From an uncultured Prochlorococcus sp. (GTDB taxonomy: Bacteria > Cyanobacteriota > Cyanobacteriia > PCC-6307 > Cyanobiaceae), in contig CACGBT010000006.1 of the NCBI GenBank assembly GCA_902571335.1, positions 1 through 64,000 on the forward strand: a stretch of DNA of 64,000 bases. Direction: 5' to 3'. How positions within the stretch are numbered: position 1 is the first letter of the stretch; each line of letters begins with the position of its first letter. Both the position numbers and the translations under genes were made by a program. The notes below the pieces were generated by a model, which had not been told where the DNA came from, searched no databases, and saw only the letters and a program-made list of their open reading frames with translations. Below are positions 50,116 to 62,704 of this stretch, piece after piece.

Positions 50116-51197
50116 CCTACTTTATCTAGATATTCGAGGATGCCTTTTGCAATTGCATAGGCTAATCTTTTTCGATGGGTTATTTTTTCTAATCTTCTTG
50201 CATCTAATCTTCCCGTTAAAAAACCAATCTCTACAAGGACTGCAGGCATCCTAGTATTTTTAATTACATAAAATCGACCTTGTTTAACTCCTCGATCAGG
50301 ACTCCCAGGGGAAACTCTTAAAATTTGTTTTTGAATTCTTTTCGCGAGTAATCTTCCTCTCCACCCTCTGTAATAAAAGGTTTCCAATCCATTTATGTCC
50401 CTTCTTTTACCTCTTGAGGCATTTGCATGAATACTTACAAAGATGTCTGCATTCGCATTATTAGCAATGGAAACTCTTGGAGGTAAATCCAAATCAACCT
50501 CAGTTGTTCTAGTCAATCTTACTTTGACACCTTTCTCAGAAAGTAATTTTTTAACTATTTTTGAAACCTCTAGAACAACATCTGTTTCTCTAATACCACC
50601 AATACCTATTGCTCCTGGATCAGGTCCTCCATGTCCTGGATCGATTACAACCTCAAACTTGTTTCGTTTTACCTCTGGAAGTTTCAAGTAACCATAATTG
50701 TTTTTCTTCTTGTGAATTAAATTTTGATTTGCTTTGATATTTCCTCTTTTCTTTTCAACTAAACCTTCACCGATCTTTTTAAATGAATATTTTGGGTTAA
50801 ATAGTTTAATTTTCCATTTATTTTGATCTAAGCCAACCATTTGCCAAGTCAAAGGTTTCAAATAAATGTCTTCTTTAAATTCAATTACTAATCTTGTTTT
50901 ACCCTTATTTGGTTTACCTAATCTTATTTCTTTTATTGGACCATTACCTTTTATAATTCTGGGATTTTTTAATTCTCCTGGGAAATCTACCCAGAATCTG
51001 TCTCCATATATTTGGTTAGCCTTCTGAAAATATGCTTTTAAATTTGAATTTGATTTAGTTCTTAATTCCAAAACCCCATTAGTATTTATCGCCCATGCTG
51101 CCAGAGCACTCGAAGATTTAACTGGAAGGATTAAAGAATTTAAAAATAAAAAAACGGATAAATAACGAAAAAGTTTATTATCTAAAAACTTTATCAT
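50112..51197 (-). CDS. N-acetylmuramoyl-L-alanine amidase
   Basis: Amidase_3 motifs 'VVIDPGHGGPDPGAIGIGGIRETDVVLE', 'FVSIHANAS', 'VLVEIGFLTG'; N-terminal AMIN-like domain. Confidence 0.9.
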   Translation of the reverse strand: MIKFLDNKLFRYLSVFLFLNSLILPVKSSSALAAWAINTNGVLELRTKSNSNLKAYFQKANQIYGDRFWVDFPGELKNPRIIKGNGPIKEIRLGKPNKGKTRLVIEFKEDIYLKPLTWQMVGLDQNKWKIKLFNPKYSFKKIGEGLVEKKRGNIKANQNLIHKKKNNYGYLKLPEVKRNKFEVVIDPGHGGPDPGAIGIGGIRETDVVLEVSKIVKKLLSEKGVKVRLTRTTEVDLDLPPRVSIANNANADIFVSIHANASRGKRRDINGLETFYYRGWRGRLLAKRIQKQILRVSPGSPDRGVKQGRFYVIKNTRMPAVLVEIGFLTGRLDARRLEKITHRKRLAYAIAKGILEYLDKVG

Positions 51198-52024
51198 TAG
51201 TTTGGAAACAATTTGTTTTTTCTATGTTTAAGGCTTGGCATCTGCTCTCTAATTTTCTTTACTCTTTCTTTATCAGCAGGCGCTATTGCAGCTCCCTGAG
51301 TTTTTCCGGCATCAGATAAAACTGTCCCCCAAGGGTCAATTACCATTGCATGGCCATGACTTTGCCTTCTTCCATAATGAATTCCAGTTTGAGCTGGTGC
51401 GACTACATATACTGTATTCTCAATTGCTCTTGCTTGTAATAGAATTTGCCAATGATCTTTTCCAGTGAATGCTGTAAAAGCTGCGGGGATCATAATTAGA
51501 TCTGCTCCATTCGAAGACAAATATCTATAAAGTTCAGGAAATCTAACGTCGTAACAAATCGATAAACCTATTTTGCATAAACCTGGGATATCTACAACAG
51601 GTGGATACTCTGCCCCAGATAAAATAGTAGACGATTCCTTATATAAATTTCCATCTGGCAAATCAACATCAAACAAGTGAATCTTGTCGTATTTTGCCAA
51701 AATCTGGCCATCTTTCCCAAATAAGGCTGACCTATTAAAAGTATGACTATCATCACCCGCAGGGACGGGATACCCTCCTCCCAAAAGAAATACTTGATAT
51801 CTTTGAGACATGGTTTTTAGAAAATTTTCACACTTTTCTGACAATTCAGAAGCCAATTTAAGTTTTTCATCATCTCCTCCTAAAAAAGCAAAATTCTCAG
51901 GCAATCCTATTAATTCAGCACCTCTTCTAGCAGCTAATTCAATCTGTTCTTCTGCTTCAGTAAAATTTGCTTCAACGTTTGAAGTACTTGTAATTTGCAA
52001 TGCAGCTACCAAAAAATCAGTCAA
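51197..52024 (-). CDS. Carbon-nitrogen hydrolase (nitrilase/Nit family)
   Basis: 'LIGLPENFAF', 'YDKIHLFDVDLP', 'GLSICYDVRFPELYRYL'. Confidence 0.9.
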   Translation of the reverse strand: MTDFLVAALQITSTSNVEANFTEAEEQIELAARRGAELIGLPENFAFLGGDDEKLKLASELSEKCENFLKTMSQRYQVFLLGGGYPVPAGDDSHTFNRSALFGKDGQILAKYDKIHLFDVDLPDGNLYKESSTILSGAEYPPVVDIPGLCKIGLSICYDVRFPELYRYLSSNGADLIMIPAAFTAFTGKDHWQILLQARAIENTVYVVAPAQTGIHYGRRQSHGHAMVIDPWGTVLSDAGKTQGAAIAPADKERVKKIREQMPSLKHRKNKLFPN

Positions 52025-52054
52025 GACTTTACTCCTAATGAACCAATTCGTAAA

Positions 52055-52789
52055 TCATGAGGCACGAATCACACCTCTTTCAACTTGAGCTGGAACAATA
52101 TCTAAGCAATCAAGTTCAGAGCAACATTTAAAATCATCCTCATAATCTCCAAGACTTGTCAATCTTTTGCCATGGGTTGCTGTTTTTAAACATTTCAAAA
52201 TATCATTTTCCCAGACATCCCAAAGTGCCAAAGCAGCTTGTAATTCGTCATTCAGAATATTAATTTCAAAATCACAGTTCTGCAGCAAGTATGAGGCCAA
52301 AGCACCAGCAGCTAAAGAATCCTCAAGTGAATAAGAGCCTTCCCAACCACTGCCAAGTATTAAAACATTTTCACTTTTTAATGAAATGATTTTTTCGGCA
52401 ACTGCTTTCCTATTTGGGAGACCCATAGCAAATAAATGCTTAGCATTTTGAACTTTTTGCAATGATTTTGTACCATTAGTCGTACTCATAAATAGTCTTT
52501 TACCATTAACAACTTTTTTTGTTACTGATAAAGGAGAATTTCCTAAATCAAAGCCCTCAATCTTCTTTCCGCCTCTCTCTCCAAGCATTAGTCTCTTTTC
52601 AGCTTGCCACTTAATTGCAGATTCTTTTAATAAATCTAAATCTGCAAAAACTTGTATTGAATCAGCTCCATTTTTTAAGGCCCAAGAAATTGTGGTTGTA
52701 GCTCTTAAAACATCAATGACCACTGCAATGTCTGGACTATTTTCAGTAACATCTTTTGCAACGTGATAATAAGTAAGATTAATAGTCAA
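52055..52789 (-). CDS. comB: 2-phosphosulfolactate phosphatase family protein
   Basis: 'VAVVIDVLRATTTISWAL', 'LMLGERGGKKIEGFDLGNSP', 'TTNGTKSL'. Confidence 0.85.
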   Translation of the reverse strand: MTINLTYYHVAKDVTENSPDIAVVIDVLRATTTISWALKNGADSIQVFADLDLLKESAIKWQAEKRLMLGERGGKKIEGFDLGNSPLSVTKKVVNGKRLFMSTTNGTKSLQKVQNAKHLFAMGLPNRKAVAEKIISLKSENVLILGSGWEGSYSLEDSLAAGALASYLLQNCDFEINILNDELQAALALWDVWENDILKCLKTATHGKRLTSLGDYEDDFKCCSELDCLDIVPAQVERGVIRAS

Positions 52790-52916
52790 ATCCTTTTTTG
52801 AATTTATTATAGAAAACAGTTACTTAATTTGATTATTTTTTTTTAAAAACCAAACTTATTGATAATATAAAAATAATTTGTTTTTACAGAAATCTTATCA
52901 AGTAATTAATTTGAAA

Positions 52917-54227
52917 ATGAATAATATCCGCACAATAAAAGGTGGAGTTAATTTAAAAGGAAAAGTAAAAGTACCTGGAGATAAATCTATTTCTCATAGA
53001 GCTCTAATAATAGGAAGTATTGCTAAGGGTGAGACAACTATTGAGGGGTTCTTACATTCTGAAGATCCACTTTCAACTGCTGATTGTCTTAGAAAATTAG
53101 GTGTAAACATACCCGAAATAAAAAAAGATGAGCCTTTTACGATTTCAGGATTGGGTCTTGATGGATTTAAAGAGCCCAAAGAAATTCTAGATTGTGGGAA
53201 TTCGGGAACCACCATGAGATTATTAATGGGGTTACTTGCCGGTCAAGAAGGAAAGAATTTTATCTTAACAGGTGACATTTCTCTTAATGAAAGGCCAATG
53301 GGGAGAGTAGGCAAACCGTTATCGTTGATGGGTGGCAAAATTTTTGGTAGAGAAAACGGAAACAAAGCTCCAATCTCAATTGATGGTAATAAATTAAAAG
53401 GGTGTGTTATAGGAACCCCTGTAGCGAGTGCTCAGGTAAAATCTGCAATCTTATTGGCAGGCCTCAAAGCTTCTGGAACCACTTCTGTTATTGAACCAGC
53501 ATCTTCAAGAGATCATACTGAAAGAATGTTAAAAGCATTTGGAGCAGACATCAGTATCAGAGGAGAATTAGGAAGGAATGTAGTCGTCAAGTCAGGGGGC
53601 AACTTAATTGGTCAAAGAATATTGATTCCTGGAGACATAAGCTCTGCTTCTTTTTGGATGATTGCTGCATCTATTGTTCCAAATTCAGAGGTTTTAATTC
53701 AGAATGTCGGACTAAATCCCAGTAGAACAGGAATTCTAAATGTAATGGATTCAATGGGGTGTAATTATGAGATTTTAGATAAATCGACTATTGCGGGTGA
53801 ACCTATTGGATCTATTAAAGTAAAGACTTCAAATAATTTAAGATCATTCACTATTGAAGGAGATATTCTCCCAAAACTTATAGATGAAATTCCTATCCTT
53901 ACTGTGGCTGCCTGTTTTTGTAATGGAGTTTCTGAAATTAAAGATGCACAAGAATTAAGAGTAAAGGAGACAGATAGATTAAAAGTTATGGCACGACAGT
54001 TACAAAAATTCGGTGCTGAAATAACAGAAAAAGAGGATGGATTAATTATTAATGGGCAATCAAAATTTCATTCTGCGGAAGTAGACAGTGAGACAGATCA
54101 TCGAGTAGCAATGAGTCTTGCTATTGCTTCACTTCTTGCCAAAGGTACCTCAAGAATCAGGAGAGCAGATGCAGCTAGCGTCTCGTATCCCACTTTTTGG
54201 GAAGAGCTGGCCAAACTAACTAACTAG
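52917..54227 (+). CDS. aroA: 5-enolpyruvylshikimate-3-phosphate synthase
   Basis: '[24 protein letters not shown]', '[17 protein letters not shown]', 'RVKETDRL'; start placed at ATG 52917 ([10 protein letters not shown]). Confidence 0.95.
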   Translation: MNNIRTIKGGVNLKGKVKVPGDKSISHRALIIGSIAKGETTIEGFLHSEDPLSTADCLRKLGVNIPEIKKDEPFTISGLGLDGFKEPKEILDCGNSGTTMRLLMGLLAGQEGKNFILTGDISLNERPMGRVGKPLSLMGGKIFGRENGNKAPISIDGNKLKGCVIGTPVASAQVKSAILLAGLKASGTTSVIEPASSRDHTERMLKAFGADISIRGELGRNVVVKSGGNLIGQRILIPGDISSASFWMIAASIVPNSEVLIQNVGLNPSRTGILNVMDSMGCNYEILDKSTIAGEPIGSIKVKTSNNLRSFTIEGDILPKLIDEIPILTVAACFCNGVSEIKDAQELRVKETDRLKVMARQLQKFGAEITEKEDGLIINGQSKFHSAEVDSETDHRVAMSLAIASLLAKGTSRIRRADAASVSYPTFWEELAKLTN

Positions 54228-54239
54228 CCTAAAAAGTTT

Positions 54240-55145
54240 TTGTCTGAATTAATAGAAGTTTTAACTAAAGATGGTAGTTACTCCTTAAGAAGTGTGTTTT
54301 TTCAAGAAAACTTCCATAGTTTATTGGGCGCATTGGAGGAAACAAAGTCAAAGTTTACAGCTACTTCAAATTTGAAAAGATTTAAGGGAAAATCTCTTAA
54401 TGTTTTGGATATATGTTTTGGTTTAGGATACAATTCCGCTTCTTTATTAGATGAATTAATTAAACAAAAATCGTATTTAAATTTATATGCGTTGGAAATT
54501 GATAAAAAGCCTCTTGAATATTCGCTTAGGAATGAATCTTTTTTAAAATTATGGGCTCCAAAAGTCAGAACAATATTTGAATCATTTTATCGAAAAGATT
54601 ACTTTGAGGATCAATTTTTTAAGTGCAGTGTTTTGTGGGGTGATGCTAGAGAAAAAATCAATATTATTCCTTCATCTATTAAATTCGATCTGATTTATTT
54701 AGATGGTTTTTCTCCTCAAAAATGTCCACAATTATGGTCAATTGAATTTTTAACTAAAGTCACAGAAAATCTTAATTCGCAGGGTTATTTAATAACTTAT
54801 TCTTCTTCAGCAGCAGTAAGAAAAACTTTGAGAAATCTTGGATTAGAAATTTTTACTATCAAGCCAAGTTTTAAAAACAGAACTTCTTGGAGTCAGGGAA
54901 CTGTCGCAATATCAAAATTTGATAAGAATAAATTGAAACCTTATTTCAATTTTGAAAAGTTATCTTTAATGGAAGAGGAACAACTCTTAACCAAAGCTAG
55001 TATTCCATATAGAGATCAAGATTTAAACTCAAGTAAAGACGATATAATAAAGAGAAGGTTAGATGAGCAATTATTCTCAAATCTATTATCGACAAATAAA
55101 TGGAGAGAGAAGTGGGGAATGACGAAATTATCCATTAAGAGTTAG
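54240..55145 (+). CDS. MnmD/MnmC-like methyltransferase (DUF752 family)
   Basis: 'LNVLDICFGLGYNSASLLDEL', 'FDLIYLDGFSPQKCPQLWS', 'LITYSSSAAVRKTLRNLG'. Confidence 0.85.
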   Translation: MSELIEVLTKDGSYSLRSVFFQENFHSLLGALEETKSKFTATSNLKRFKGKSLNVLDICFGLGYNSASLLDELIKQKSYLNLYALEIDKKPLEYSLRNESFLKLWAPKVRTIFESFYRKDYFEDQFFKCSVLWGDAREKINIIPSSIKFDLIYLDGFSPQKCPQLWSIEFLTKVTENLNSQGYLITYSSSAAVRKTLRNLGLEIFTIKPSFKNRTSWSQGTVAISKFDKNKLKPYFNFEKLSLMEEEQLLTKASIPYRDQDLNSSKDDIIKRRLDEQLFSNLLSTNKWREKWGMTKLSIKS

Positions 55146-55170
55146 ATTTAAATAAGGATTTCAAATAAAC

Positions 55171-56520
55171 ATGTTAAGTGTTGCGATATTAGCGGCAGGC
55201 AAGGGCACTAGGATGGAAAGCTCATTGCCAAAAGTTTTACATAAAATTTCTGGCAAAAGCCTTCTCCAAAGAGTAATTGATTCTTGTGTAGAATTAAAAC
55301 CTGATCAAATATTTGTAATTACTGGACATAAATCAAAAGAAGTACAAAAGTCAATCCCAAACGATAAAAAAATCAATTTTGTTATTCAAGAACCTCAATC
55401 AGGAACCGGCCATGCTATCCAGGTACTTTGTAGAGAAGCAAAAAATCATGAAGGAAAACTTTTAGTACTTAACGGTGATGTGCCACTAATTAGGCCTAGC
55501 ACTTTAAAAAGACTTTTGTATTTACACGATTCAAAAAATGCAGATGTTTCTTTAATTACTACAAAGAAAACAAATCCTCATGGATATGGTAGAGTTTTTT
55601 TGAAGGGTAATTTTATAGAGAGAATTGTTGAAGAAAAAGATTGCAATGATCTAGAAAGAGAAAATCCATTAATAAATGCAGGTGTTTACTGTTTTAACTG
55701 GAGTAACTTGTCAGCAATAATTAATACCTTGCAAAGCAATAATAATCAAAAAGAGATTTACTTAACAGATACGGTATCTTTGCTAAAAAATTCCTTAGGC
55801 CTTGAGGTAGAGGACAATGGAGAGCTTCAAGGCATTAATAACAGAATTCAATTGTCAGAGTGCGAGGAAAGTATTCAGAATTCAATTAAAGAAAAGCATA
55901 TGCTTAATGGTGTAACTTTTATAAATAAAGCAAGTTGTTCAATTAGTGAAGAAGCTGAAATTGGTAAGGATGTGATTATAGAGGCTAATACACATATAAG
56001 AGGAAATACAAAAATTAAAAGTCATTGCATTATCGGACCAAATACTTTTATTGAGAATTCTAATGTTGGATTAAATTGTCAAATTTCAAACTCTACTGTT
56101 TATGCTTCTCAGATAATAGATTCTATAAAAATTGGCCCTTATAGTCATATAAGACCTAATTCCAAAATATCTTCCTTTAGCAAAATAGGAAATTTTGTTG
56201 AAATCAAAAATAGTCAATTAGAGGAAGAATCCAAAGTAAATCATTTAAGTTATATTGGCGATTCTATTATTGGAAGATCTACAAATATTGGAGCAGGTAC
56301 TATTACTGCAAATTTTGATGGTCAGAAAAAACATCAAACAAAAATTGGTAAAAATTCAAGTATTGGAGCAAATACAGTTTTTGTTGCGCCAATTAATCTC
56401 GGTGAATCAGTTACAACTGGAGCTGGTTCAGTGATCACAAAAGACTCAAAAGATAATTCATTAGCAATCTCAAGAACTAAGCAAGTCAATATAGAAAATT
56501 GGGAAAGAAAGAAATCTTGA
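55171..56520 (+). CDS. glmU: Bifunctional UDP-GlcNAc pyrophosphorylase / GlcN-1-P N-acetyltransferase
   Basis: '[32 protein letters not shown]' and C-terminal left-handed beta-helix hexapeptides '[21 protein letters not shown]'. Confidence 0.95.
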   Translation: MLSVAILAAGKGTRMESSLPKVLHKISGKSLLQRVIDSCVELKPDQIFVITGHKSKEVQKSIPNDKKINFVIQEPQSGTGHAIQVLCREAKNHEGKLLVLNGDVPLIRPSTLKRLLYLHDSKNADVSLITTKKTNPHGYGRVFLKGNFIERIVEEKDCNDLERENPLINAGVYCFNWSNLSAIINTLQSNNNQKEIYLTDTVSLLKNSLGLEVEDNGELQGINNRIQLSECEESIQNSIKEKHMLNGVTFINKASCSISEEAEIGKDVIIEANTHIRGNTKIKSHCIIGPNTFIENSNVGLNCQISNSTVYASQIIDSIKIGPYSHIRPNSKISSFSKIGNFVEIKNSQLEEESKVNHLSYIGDSIIGRSTNIGAGTITANFDGQKKHQTKIGKNSSIGANTVFVAPINLGESVTTGAGSVITKDSKDNSLAISRTKQVNIENWERKKS

Positions 56521-56521
56521 T

Positions 56522-57901
56522 CTAATTAATTAATTCAATAATTTTTTCAAGTTGCCAACATCTGCTTCCTTTTATAAGAATAGAATCACCTTTTTTTGTA
56601 GATTTGTTTATCTCTTTAGGTACATCTTTAATATTATTTAAAACTAAAAATTTCTTCTTATCTTTTAGATAATTAGTATAAATTTTTTCATTTTTTTTAT
56701 CGCAAATAAATAAACACTTTTCTATGTCTGAATTATTTATTAGGTTGAATATTTCTTTATGATATTTTTCAGATTCTTCTCCCAGTTCCTGCATACTTCC
56801 AAATATGAAAAACTTATTTCTCGATTTTTCAAGCAGGTTTTTAATACATGCTTTTACTGACTCTGGCGAAGCATTATATGATTCATCATATATTGTCGTT
56901 TTTACTGATTTCAGAATTTTATTCCTTCCACCTAAAATTGGAAAATCAAATTTATTAAAACTTTCAAAATCAATGCCTAGCTCTTTGGCAACTGCATAAG
57001 CAAATAAAAAATTCGAAGCATTGTGAAATCCCTCAAGTGAAATTTCAAAGATATTTTCTTCAATTACAATTTTTTTATTTGAAGGATTATAAAATCCTCG
57101 CAAATTATTATCTTTCTCGAAACTCTCCTTTATATTCTCTATATTTAAAAGTTTTACTTTTATAACTCTACCTTTCCAAACTTCTTTTAAAGTTTTTTCT
57201 AGGAATGGATCATTTGCTGGAATTATTACAACTCCTTCGGGATTTAGGTACTTACTAATTTCACACTTTGCATTAGTAATATTTTTTTTTGAACCTAACA
57301 ATCCAATATGAGCTGTGCCAATGTTTGTAATGACTGCAATATCGGGTTCACTATATTTAGATAAATTCTCGATCTGTCCAAGACCTCTCATCCCCATCTC
57401 AAGAACTAAAGCTTTATCCTCTGTATCTGTAGCAAGAATAGTGAGACTAACTCCAATCTCATTATTGAAATTTGCATGAGATAATTTAATTCTTCCAAGT
57501 TTATTTAAAACTCCACCAATCATTTCTTTTGTTGTTGTTTTACCCACTGAACCAGTTATTGCGATAATAGGGATATTTAATTTTTTTCTTTTTAGCAATG
57601 CTAATTTTTGAAATGCTTCTACTGTGTCATTTACAACCCAATAAGGAAAATTACTAGGAAGTAATCTATGCATACCTTTTTTTATTACTACTGATTTAAC
57701 TCCTTTATCTAAAACATTTTGAAGAAAACTATGTCCATCAAAAGTTTTACCCTCTATGGCTATAAAAAGATCATCTTTTAATAAAGTTCTACTATCAATA
57801 CTTATATTTTTAAAATTAAAAGAATCTCTTTTCCCCTCACTCAGATTTTTAATATCACCCAAAACGTTGTTTAATTCTGATAAAGAGAATTCCATTAACA
57901 A
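56522..57901 (-). CDS. murF: UDP-N-acetylmuramoyl-tripeptide--D-alanyl-D-alanine ligase
   Basis: 'AITGSVGKTTTKEMIGGVL', 'LEMGMRGLGQI', 'YDESYNASPESVKA'. Confidence 0.93.
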   Translation of the reverse strand: MLMEFSLSELNNVLGDIKNLSEGKRDSFNFKNISIDSRTLLKDDLFIAIEGKTFDGHSFLQNVLDKGVKSVVIKKGMHRLLPSNFPYWVVNDTVEAFQKLALLKRKKLNIPIIAITGSVGKTTTKEMIGGVLNKLGRIKLSHANFNNEIGVSLTILATDTEDKALVLEMGMRGLGQIENLSKYSEPDIAVITNIGTAHIGLLGSKKNITNAKCEISKYLNPEGVVIIPANDPFLEKTLKEVWKGRVIKVKLLNIENIKESFEKDNNLRGFYNPSNKKIVIEENIFEISLEGFHNASNFLFAYAVAKELGIDFESFNKFDFPILGGRNKILKSVKTTIYDESYNASPESVKACIKNLLEKSRNKFFIFGSMQELGEESEKYHKEIFNLINNSDIEKCLFICDKKNEKIYTNYLKDKKKFLVLNNIKDVPKEINKSTKKGDSILIKGSRCWQLEKIIELIN

Positions 57902-57907
57902 ATTAAG

Positions 57908-59359
57908 TCATACTTTTTTTAAAGATGGATCAGCCGATTGTCCGTAAGAGAATTTTTCAACTTCAGCAAAATCTGGAGATGGTTCTTTTATTCCACAAAC
58001 ATCTTTATACATAATTTCGTATTCGAGGGCGGATCTTTGCCAACTAAACTCTTGGCTCATTGCTCTTTTTTGCAATAATTCCCAACTATCTTTATGCCTA
58101 AAGGCCTCCCAAGACCTTACTAAAGATGTATAGAAATCTATAGGTTCAAAGCGATCGAAGCAAAAACCAGTGCCACTATTATTTTCTGGATCATGAGGTA
58201 AAACTGTGTCAACTAAACCTCCTACTCGCCTTACTATTGGAATAGAACCATATCTCATAGCAAGTAGTTGACTAATGCCACAAGGTTCGAACCTACTTGG
58301 CATTAAAAATGCATCAGAGCCACCATATATAAGTCTTGATAAAGAATCATCATAAGTAAGAAATACAGAAAATCTTCCTGGGTAATCTAATGCAAGTTGC
58401 CATAATCCTGACTCTAAATATCTATCCCCAGTCCCTAAAACAACTATTTGCGAATCTGTATATGCTAAAAGTCTTCTTGAAACTTGTAGAAGCAAGTCAA
58501 CCCCTTTCTGATCAACTAACCTACTGACCATACCTAAAAGATATTTTTTAGGATTGACTTCGAGACCCATTTCTCTCTGCAGAATTTTTTTATTTTCTAG
58601 CCTATTTTCTAAATTCTTAATACTAAATTTTGCTGGTAAAACTGGGTCTTTGGATGGATTCCATTCATCAAGATCTATACCATTAAGAATTCCCCTTAAT
58701 TTACCTGAAATGTAATTAAGTAATCCTTCAAGGCTTTCCCCATATTCATGGGTTTTAATTTCATCTGCATAAGTCGGAGAAACAGCATTGACCCTATCTG
58801 CGTACAACATTGCCGCAGCCATTGTGTGGTCTCCATGCATATACCAAGGACACCAAGTCATTTTTTCAAGTTTCCATCTCCAAGGGCCTTGGTATTTTAA
58901 ATTATGAATTGTGAAAACAGTACTAATTTCTGGGTCCTGATGCATCCAGACAGGAATCATGCCAGTGTGCCAATCATGACAATGGAGAACTTGAGGTTTC
59001 CAACAATTCCAGGCAAATTCTGCAGTAGCACTTGCAAAAAATGTAAAGCGCCAGTCCTCATTTTCGCCTCCGTATATTTGGTCAGAGTCAAATGTTGGAT
59101 GACCCACTAGGTAAATTACATAATTATGAATGGGATGTTTCGCTTCATATACGGCGAAATCAGTGCCCATTGTATTTGCTCTAAAGACTGGTTCATTAGA
59201 TACCTCTAAAAGACTCCACAATTTTCCATATCCTGGAATTATTACCCTTACATCGTGACCAAGTTTTATCAAAGATGGAGGTAACGAACCAACCACATCT
59301 CCCATACCTCCAACTTTGATCATTGGAGCACATTCAGCAGCGGCAAGAAGAATTCTCAT
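57908..59359 (-). CDS. glgA: Glycogen synthase
   Basis: '[21 protein letters not shown]', '[11 protein letters not shown]', '[34 protein letters not shown]'. Confidence 0.95.
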   Translation of the reverse strand: MRILLAAAECAPMIKVGGMGDVVGSLPPSLIKLGHDVRVIIPGYGKLWSLLEVSNEPVFRANTMGTDFAVYEAKHPIHNYVIYLVGHPTFDSDQIYGGENEDWRFTFFASATAEFAWNCWKPQVLHCHDWHTGMIPVWMHQDPEISTVFTIHNLKYQGPWRWKLEKMTWCPWYMHGDHTMAAAMLYADRVNAVSPTYADEIKTHEYGESLEGLLNYISGKLRGILNGIDLDEWNPSKDPVLPAKFSIKNLENRLENKKILQREMGLEVNPKKYLLGMVSRLVDQKGVDLLLQVSRRLLAYTDSQIVVLGTGDRYLESGLWQLALDYPGRFSVFLTYDDSLSRLIYGGSDAFLMPSRFEPCGISQLLAMRYGSIPIVRRVGGLVDTVLPHDPENNSGTGFCFDRFEPIDFYTSLVRSWEAFRHKDSWELLQKRAMSQEFSWQRSALEYEIMYKDVCGIKEPSPDFAEVEKFSYGQSADPSLKKV

Positions 59360-59394
59360 TGATAATTATTTAAAAAGTTCTTTTGAAAAATAAA

Positions 59395-60252
59395 CTAAGG
59401 TGTCCACTTATAGTCAGAAAAGTCTGGTGGACGCTTTTCAAGAAAGGCATCTCTGCCTTCTTGAGCTTCTTCAGTCGAATAGAATAATTGAGTTGTGTAT
59501 CCAGATAATTCTTGAATACCCGCAATCCCATCATTCTCCGCATTGAATGAAGCTTTAAGAATACGAATAGCAGTTGGACTATTTCGTAAAATCTCTCTTG
59601 CCCAGATTACACCCTCAGCTTCTAATTCTTCAATCTTTGTAATTGCATTTATCAAGCCCATCTTAAGAGCATCCTTGGAATTATATTTTCTACATAAAAA
59701 CCAAATTTCTTTTGCTTTTCTTTGACCAACAAGTCTTGCTAAATAACTAGAACCAAAACCGGCATCAAAACTACCAACTCTTGGGCCTGTTTGACCAAAT
59801 ATTGCATTTTCAGAGGCGATACTGAGATCACAAATTAAATGAAGTACATGGCCTCCTCCAATTGCAAAACCAGGAACTAAGGCAATAACCACTTTAGGCA
59901 AACTTCTTATTAATCTTTGAAGTTCAAGTACATTTAATCTCTGCTTCCCTTCATCATTTTTATATCCATTTTCACCTCTTACACTCTGATCACCTCCAGA
60001 GCAAAAAGAATAAATACCTTTCTTGTCAGGTCCCGCACCTGTAAAGAGAACTACGCCAATAGTTTCATCATTTCTTACTATATTAAATGCGTTAATGAGC
60101 TCATCTACAGTTTGTGGCCTAAATGCATTTCTTTTTTCAGGCCTATTAATTGCAATTCTCGCAATTCCCTCATCTGATTTGTGAAACAATATATCCTCAT
60201 AAGATTTGCATTCTGACCAATTTAAAATTGTTTTACCAGGTAATACTTTCAT
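59395..60252 (-). CDS. menB: 1,4-dihydroxy-2-naphthoyl-CoA synthase
   Basis: '[22 protein letters not shown]', '[11 protein letters not shown]', '[34 protein letters not shown]'. Confidence 0.95.
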   Translation of the reverse strand: MKVLPGKTILNWSECKSYEDILFHKSDEGIARIAINRPEKRNAFRPQTVDELINAFNIVRNDETIGVVLFTGAGPDKKGIYSFCSGGDQSVRGENGYKNDEGKQRLNVLELQRLIRSLPKVVIALVPGFAIGGGHVLHLICDLSIASENAIFGQTGPRVGSFDAGFGSSYLARLVGQRKAKEIWFLCRKYNSKDALKMGLINAITKIEELEAEGVIWAREILRNSPTAIRILKASFNAENDGIAGIQELSGYTTQLFYSTEEAQEGRDAFLEKRPPDFSDYKWTP

Positions 60253-60287
60253 GAAACCTAATTATTCAAAGATAGAAAATGATAAAT

Positions 60288-62051
60288 TTAACTGCCAATT
60301 ATTTTTTCTAGCAGGGCATTTTTTTTACAAATTTCATTTTCTGGATCAATATCAACTTTAATTATTACAGATTTCTGGATAGAAATGCTCCAATCGAAGG
60401 CCTCTCGTAATTTTTTAAAATTTGTCACATTTCTAAAGTTTACTTGATAGCCTTCTGCAAGTTTTGGCCAGTTTATTTCTTTTGGCATAAGAAAAAGTTT
60501 TTTTAATTCATTTTCTTTTAAATTTTCTTTATAAATACGATTAAAAATATTTCCGCCATTATTATTTATCAAAAGAATTGTTAAATTCATATCGATTGAA
60601 TTTTCAATCAGCCAACCGTTTATATCATGAATAAAAGCCAAATCTCCAGTCACAAGAAGTAGAGGATTTTTAATTCTAGAAATACCTAATGCAAGCGATA
60701 AAGTACCGTCTATGCCTGAAACTCCTCTAAAGCTGAAACAAGTTCTTGTTAAAGTACCATTTTCAGAAAATGTAAGCCAATCTCTAATCGGGCTACTCGC
60801 GGAGAGCATTATAGGATTTTCAGCTGGCCAAATTTTTGGAACAAGATTTGCAATCATATACTCAGTAATTTGATTATCTTGAATAATTTTCTCTTTTAAA
60901 ATTACTTTAATCTGCTCGCCTTCCTCTATCAGATCTAGAGCCAGCGGAGTGAGAGACTTTTTGTTTTTTTTGTTAATTGATAATTCTTCAAACAATAGAG
61001 AAGTGAAATTTGATAGCCCAAAATCGTATTCAAATGATTTTTTTATAGGATCCAATTTTCGATAGTTTTTTTCTTTTATGAGAATTTGTATCCCTTCGAA
61101 TGTTGTTAAAAACTTCTCCAAATCAATTGAGGATGACATAGGGCCAAGCCTCAAAAGTTGATGACAATTAATTGAATTATTATTTTTTCTTAAAACTAAT
61201 TCCCAATTCAAAACTAATCCTCTCAAATCAGAATAAACGCCTGAAACAGGATCAGCAAATACTGGCCAACCAGTAATTTCTTGTAATTGTTCTAAAGATT
61301 TATTGAAAGAAGTTAGATCATTTATGGAACCTTGATAAGGACCTACCAAAATAATGCCGGATTCATCTAAATTTATACTTTTTGAAATTTCTAAGAATTT
61401 ATTTTTATCAGACTTAATTTCAACTTCCTGAAATATATATTTTTTCTTTAAATAAATTCTCTCAAAAATCTCTAAAACATTTTTTTTATTCAAAGATGAA
61501 ATATTTAAAGGCTTATCAATAGGAATATTTAAATGAATAGGTCCAGGGAAGGTTGATATTTGTTTCTCAATAATTCGAACTAATTTTAAGATTTCATTTT
61601 CATGTGTTTCATGCAGTCCATTTAGATTTGTACTTAAAACTCTTCTACAGACTGAACTCAAAAAATCTTCTTGATTTACTGTTTGATTAGCGCCACAATC
61701 TTTTAATCTTAAGGGTCTATCTGCTGTAAGAAATATAATACCTTTACAAGATCTGTCTGCCTCAACTGCTGCTGGCAATAAGTTACTTACGGCAGTCCCA
61801 GAAGTGGTAATAACTAAAGAAAGATTACCCGATGCAGCAGAAATTCCAAGAGAGTGGAATGCCGCAGATCTCTCATCTATAGAATTGAAAATATTTACTA
61901 GTCCTAATTTATTTAATTCTCCAGCAGCTATTGCTAAAGGTGCAGATCTACTACCAGGACATAGTATTAAATTTTGAACTCCTATTTTTATAAGAAGATT
62001 CAAAAGTTGTAAACTTCTAAGAAAATTTTTGCATTCAATAGATGATGTCAT
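60288..62051 (-). CDS. menD: 2-succinyl-5-enolpyruvyl-6-hydroxy-3-cyclohexene-1-carboxylate synthase
   Basis: '[17 protein letters not shown]', '[17 protein letters not shown]', '[17 protein letters not shown]', '[12 protein letters not shown]'. Confidence 0.94.
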   Translation of the reverse strand: MTSSIECKNFLRSLQLLNLLIKIGVQNLILCPGSRSAPLAIAAGELNKLGLVNIFNSIDERSAAFHSLGISAASGNLSLVITTSGTAVSNLLPAAVEADRSCKGIIFLTADRPLRLKDCGANQTVNQEDFLSSVCRRVLSTNLNGLHETHENEILKLVRIIEKQISTFPGPIHLNIPIDKPLNISSLNKKNVLEIFERIYLKKKYIFQEVEIKSDKNKFLEISKSINLDESGIILVGPYQGSINDLTSFNKSLEQLQEITGWPVFADPVSGVYSDLRGLVLNWELVLRKNNNSINCHQLLRLGPMSSSIDLEKFLTTFEGIQILIKEKNYRKLDPIKKSFEYDFGLSNFTSLLFEELSINKKNKKSLTPLALDLIEEGEQIKVILKEKIIQDNQITEYMIANLVPKIWPAENPIMLSASSPIRDWLTFSENGTLTRTCFSFRGVSGIDGTLSLALGISRIKNPLLLVTGDLAFIHDINGWLIENSIDMNLTILLINNNGGNIFNRIYKENLKENELKKLFLMPKEINWPKLAEGYQVNFRNVTNFKKLREAFDWSISIQKSVIIKVDIDPENEICKKNALLEKIIGS

Positions 62052-62101
62052 AATTTATATAAATGCTTTGGGATTTTCCTTATAACTGAATTAAATAAAA
62101 C

Positions 62102-62686
62102 ATGTCTACAACTCAAGAAAAAAGAAATTCAATAATAAAGGATTTAAAAAATCTTTTAATCTGGATATCTATAGCTTTAATTATACGATGGCAGGTTATA
62201 GAGCCAAGATGGATTCCCTCCGGTTCAATGATTCCAACTCTTCAAATACAAGATAAAATTCTTGTTGAGAAAGTAACCCCCAAAATCACTTCCAAATCAA
62301 ATCTTTCAAAATTAAAGAATAAAATAGTTGTTTTTAACGTTCCGGAGCAATTAATTAATGCTGGTTATGAAGCAGATACTGCACTAATAAAAAGAGTAAT
62401 TGGAATACCTGGAGACAAAGTAGAAGTAAGAGACGGTAACCTTTACTTAAATGATATCGCTCAAAAAAATTACGTTTTTGACAAAAATATTAATTATTCT
62501 ATAGGGCCTTTTATTGTCCCAGAAGAGTCATTATGGGTGATGGGAGATAATAGAAATAACAGTATGGACTCACATATTTGGGGATTTTTACCCTATGAAA
62601 AGGTTATTGGTAAAGCTATTTTTAGATATTGGCCGTTTAATAAAATTGGACCTATTCGGTTCCCTGCCCTTAATAATTTAGATTAA
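62102..62686 (+). CDS. lepB: Signal peptidase I
   Basis: 'PRWIPSGSMIPTLQIQDKILVEKV', 'LIKRVIGIPGDKVEV', 'MGDNRNNSMDSHIWG'. Confidence 0.95.
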   Translation: MSTTQEKRNSIIKDLKNLLIWISIALIIRWQVIEPRWIPSGSMIPTLQIQDKILVEKVTPKITSKSNLSKLKNKIVVFNVPEQLINAGYEADTALIKRVIGIPGDKVEVRDGNLYLNDIAQKNYVFDKNINYSIGPFIVPEESLWVMGDNRNNSMDSHIWGFLPYEKVIGKAIFRYWPFNKIGPIRFPALNNLD

Positions 62687-62704
62687 TGGGTACGTGATGT
62701 TGTA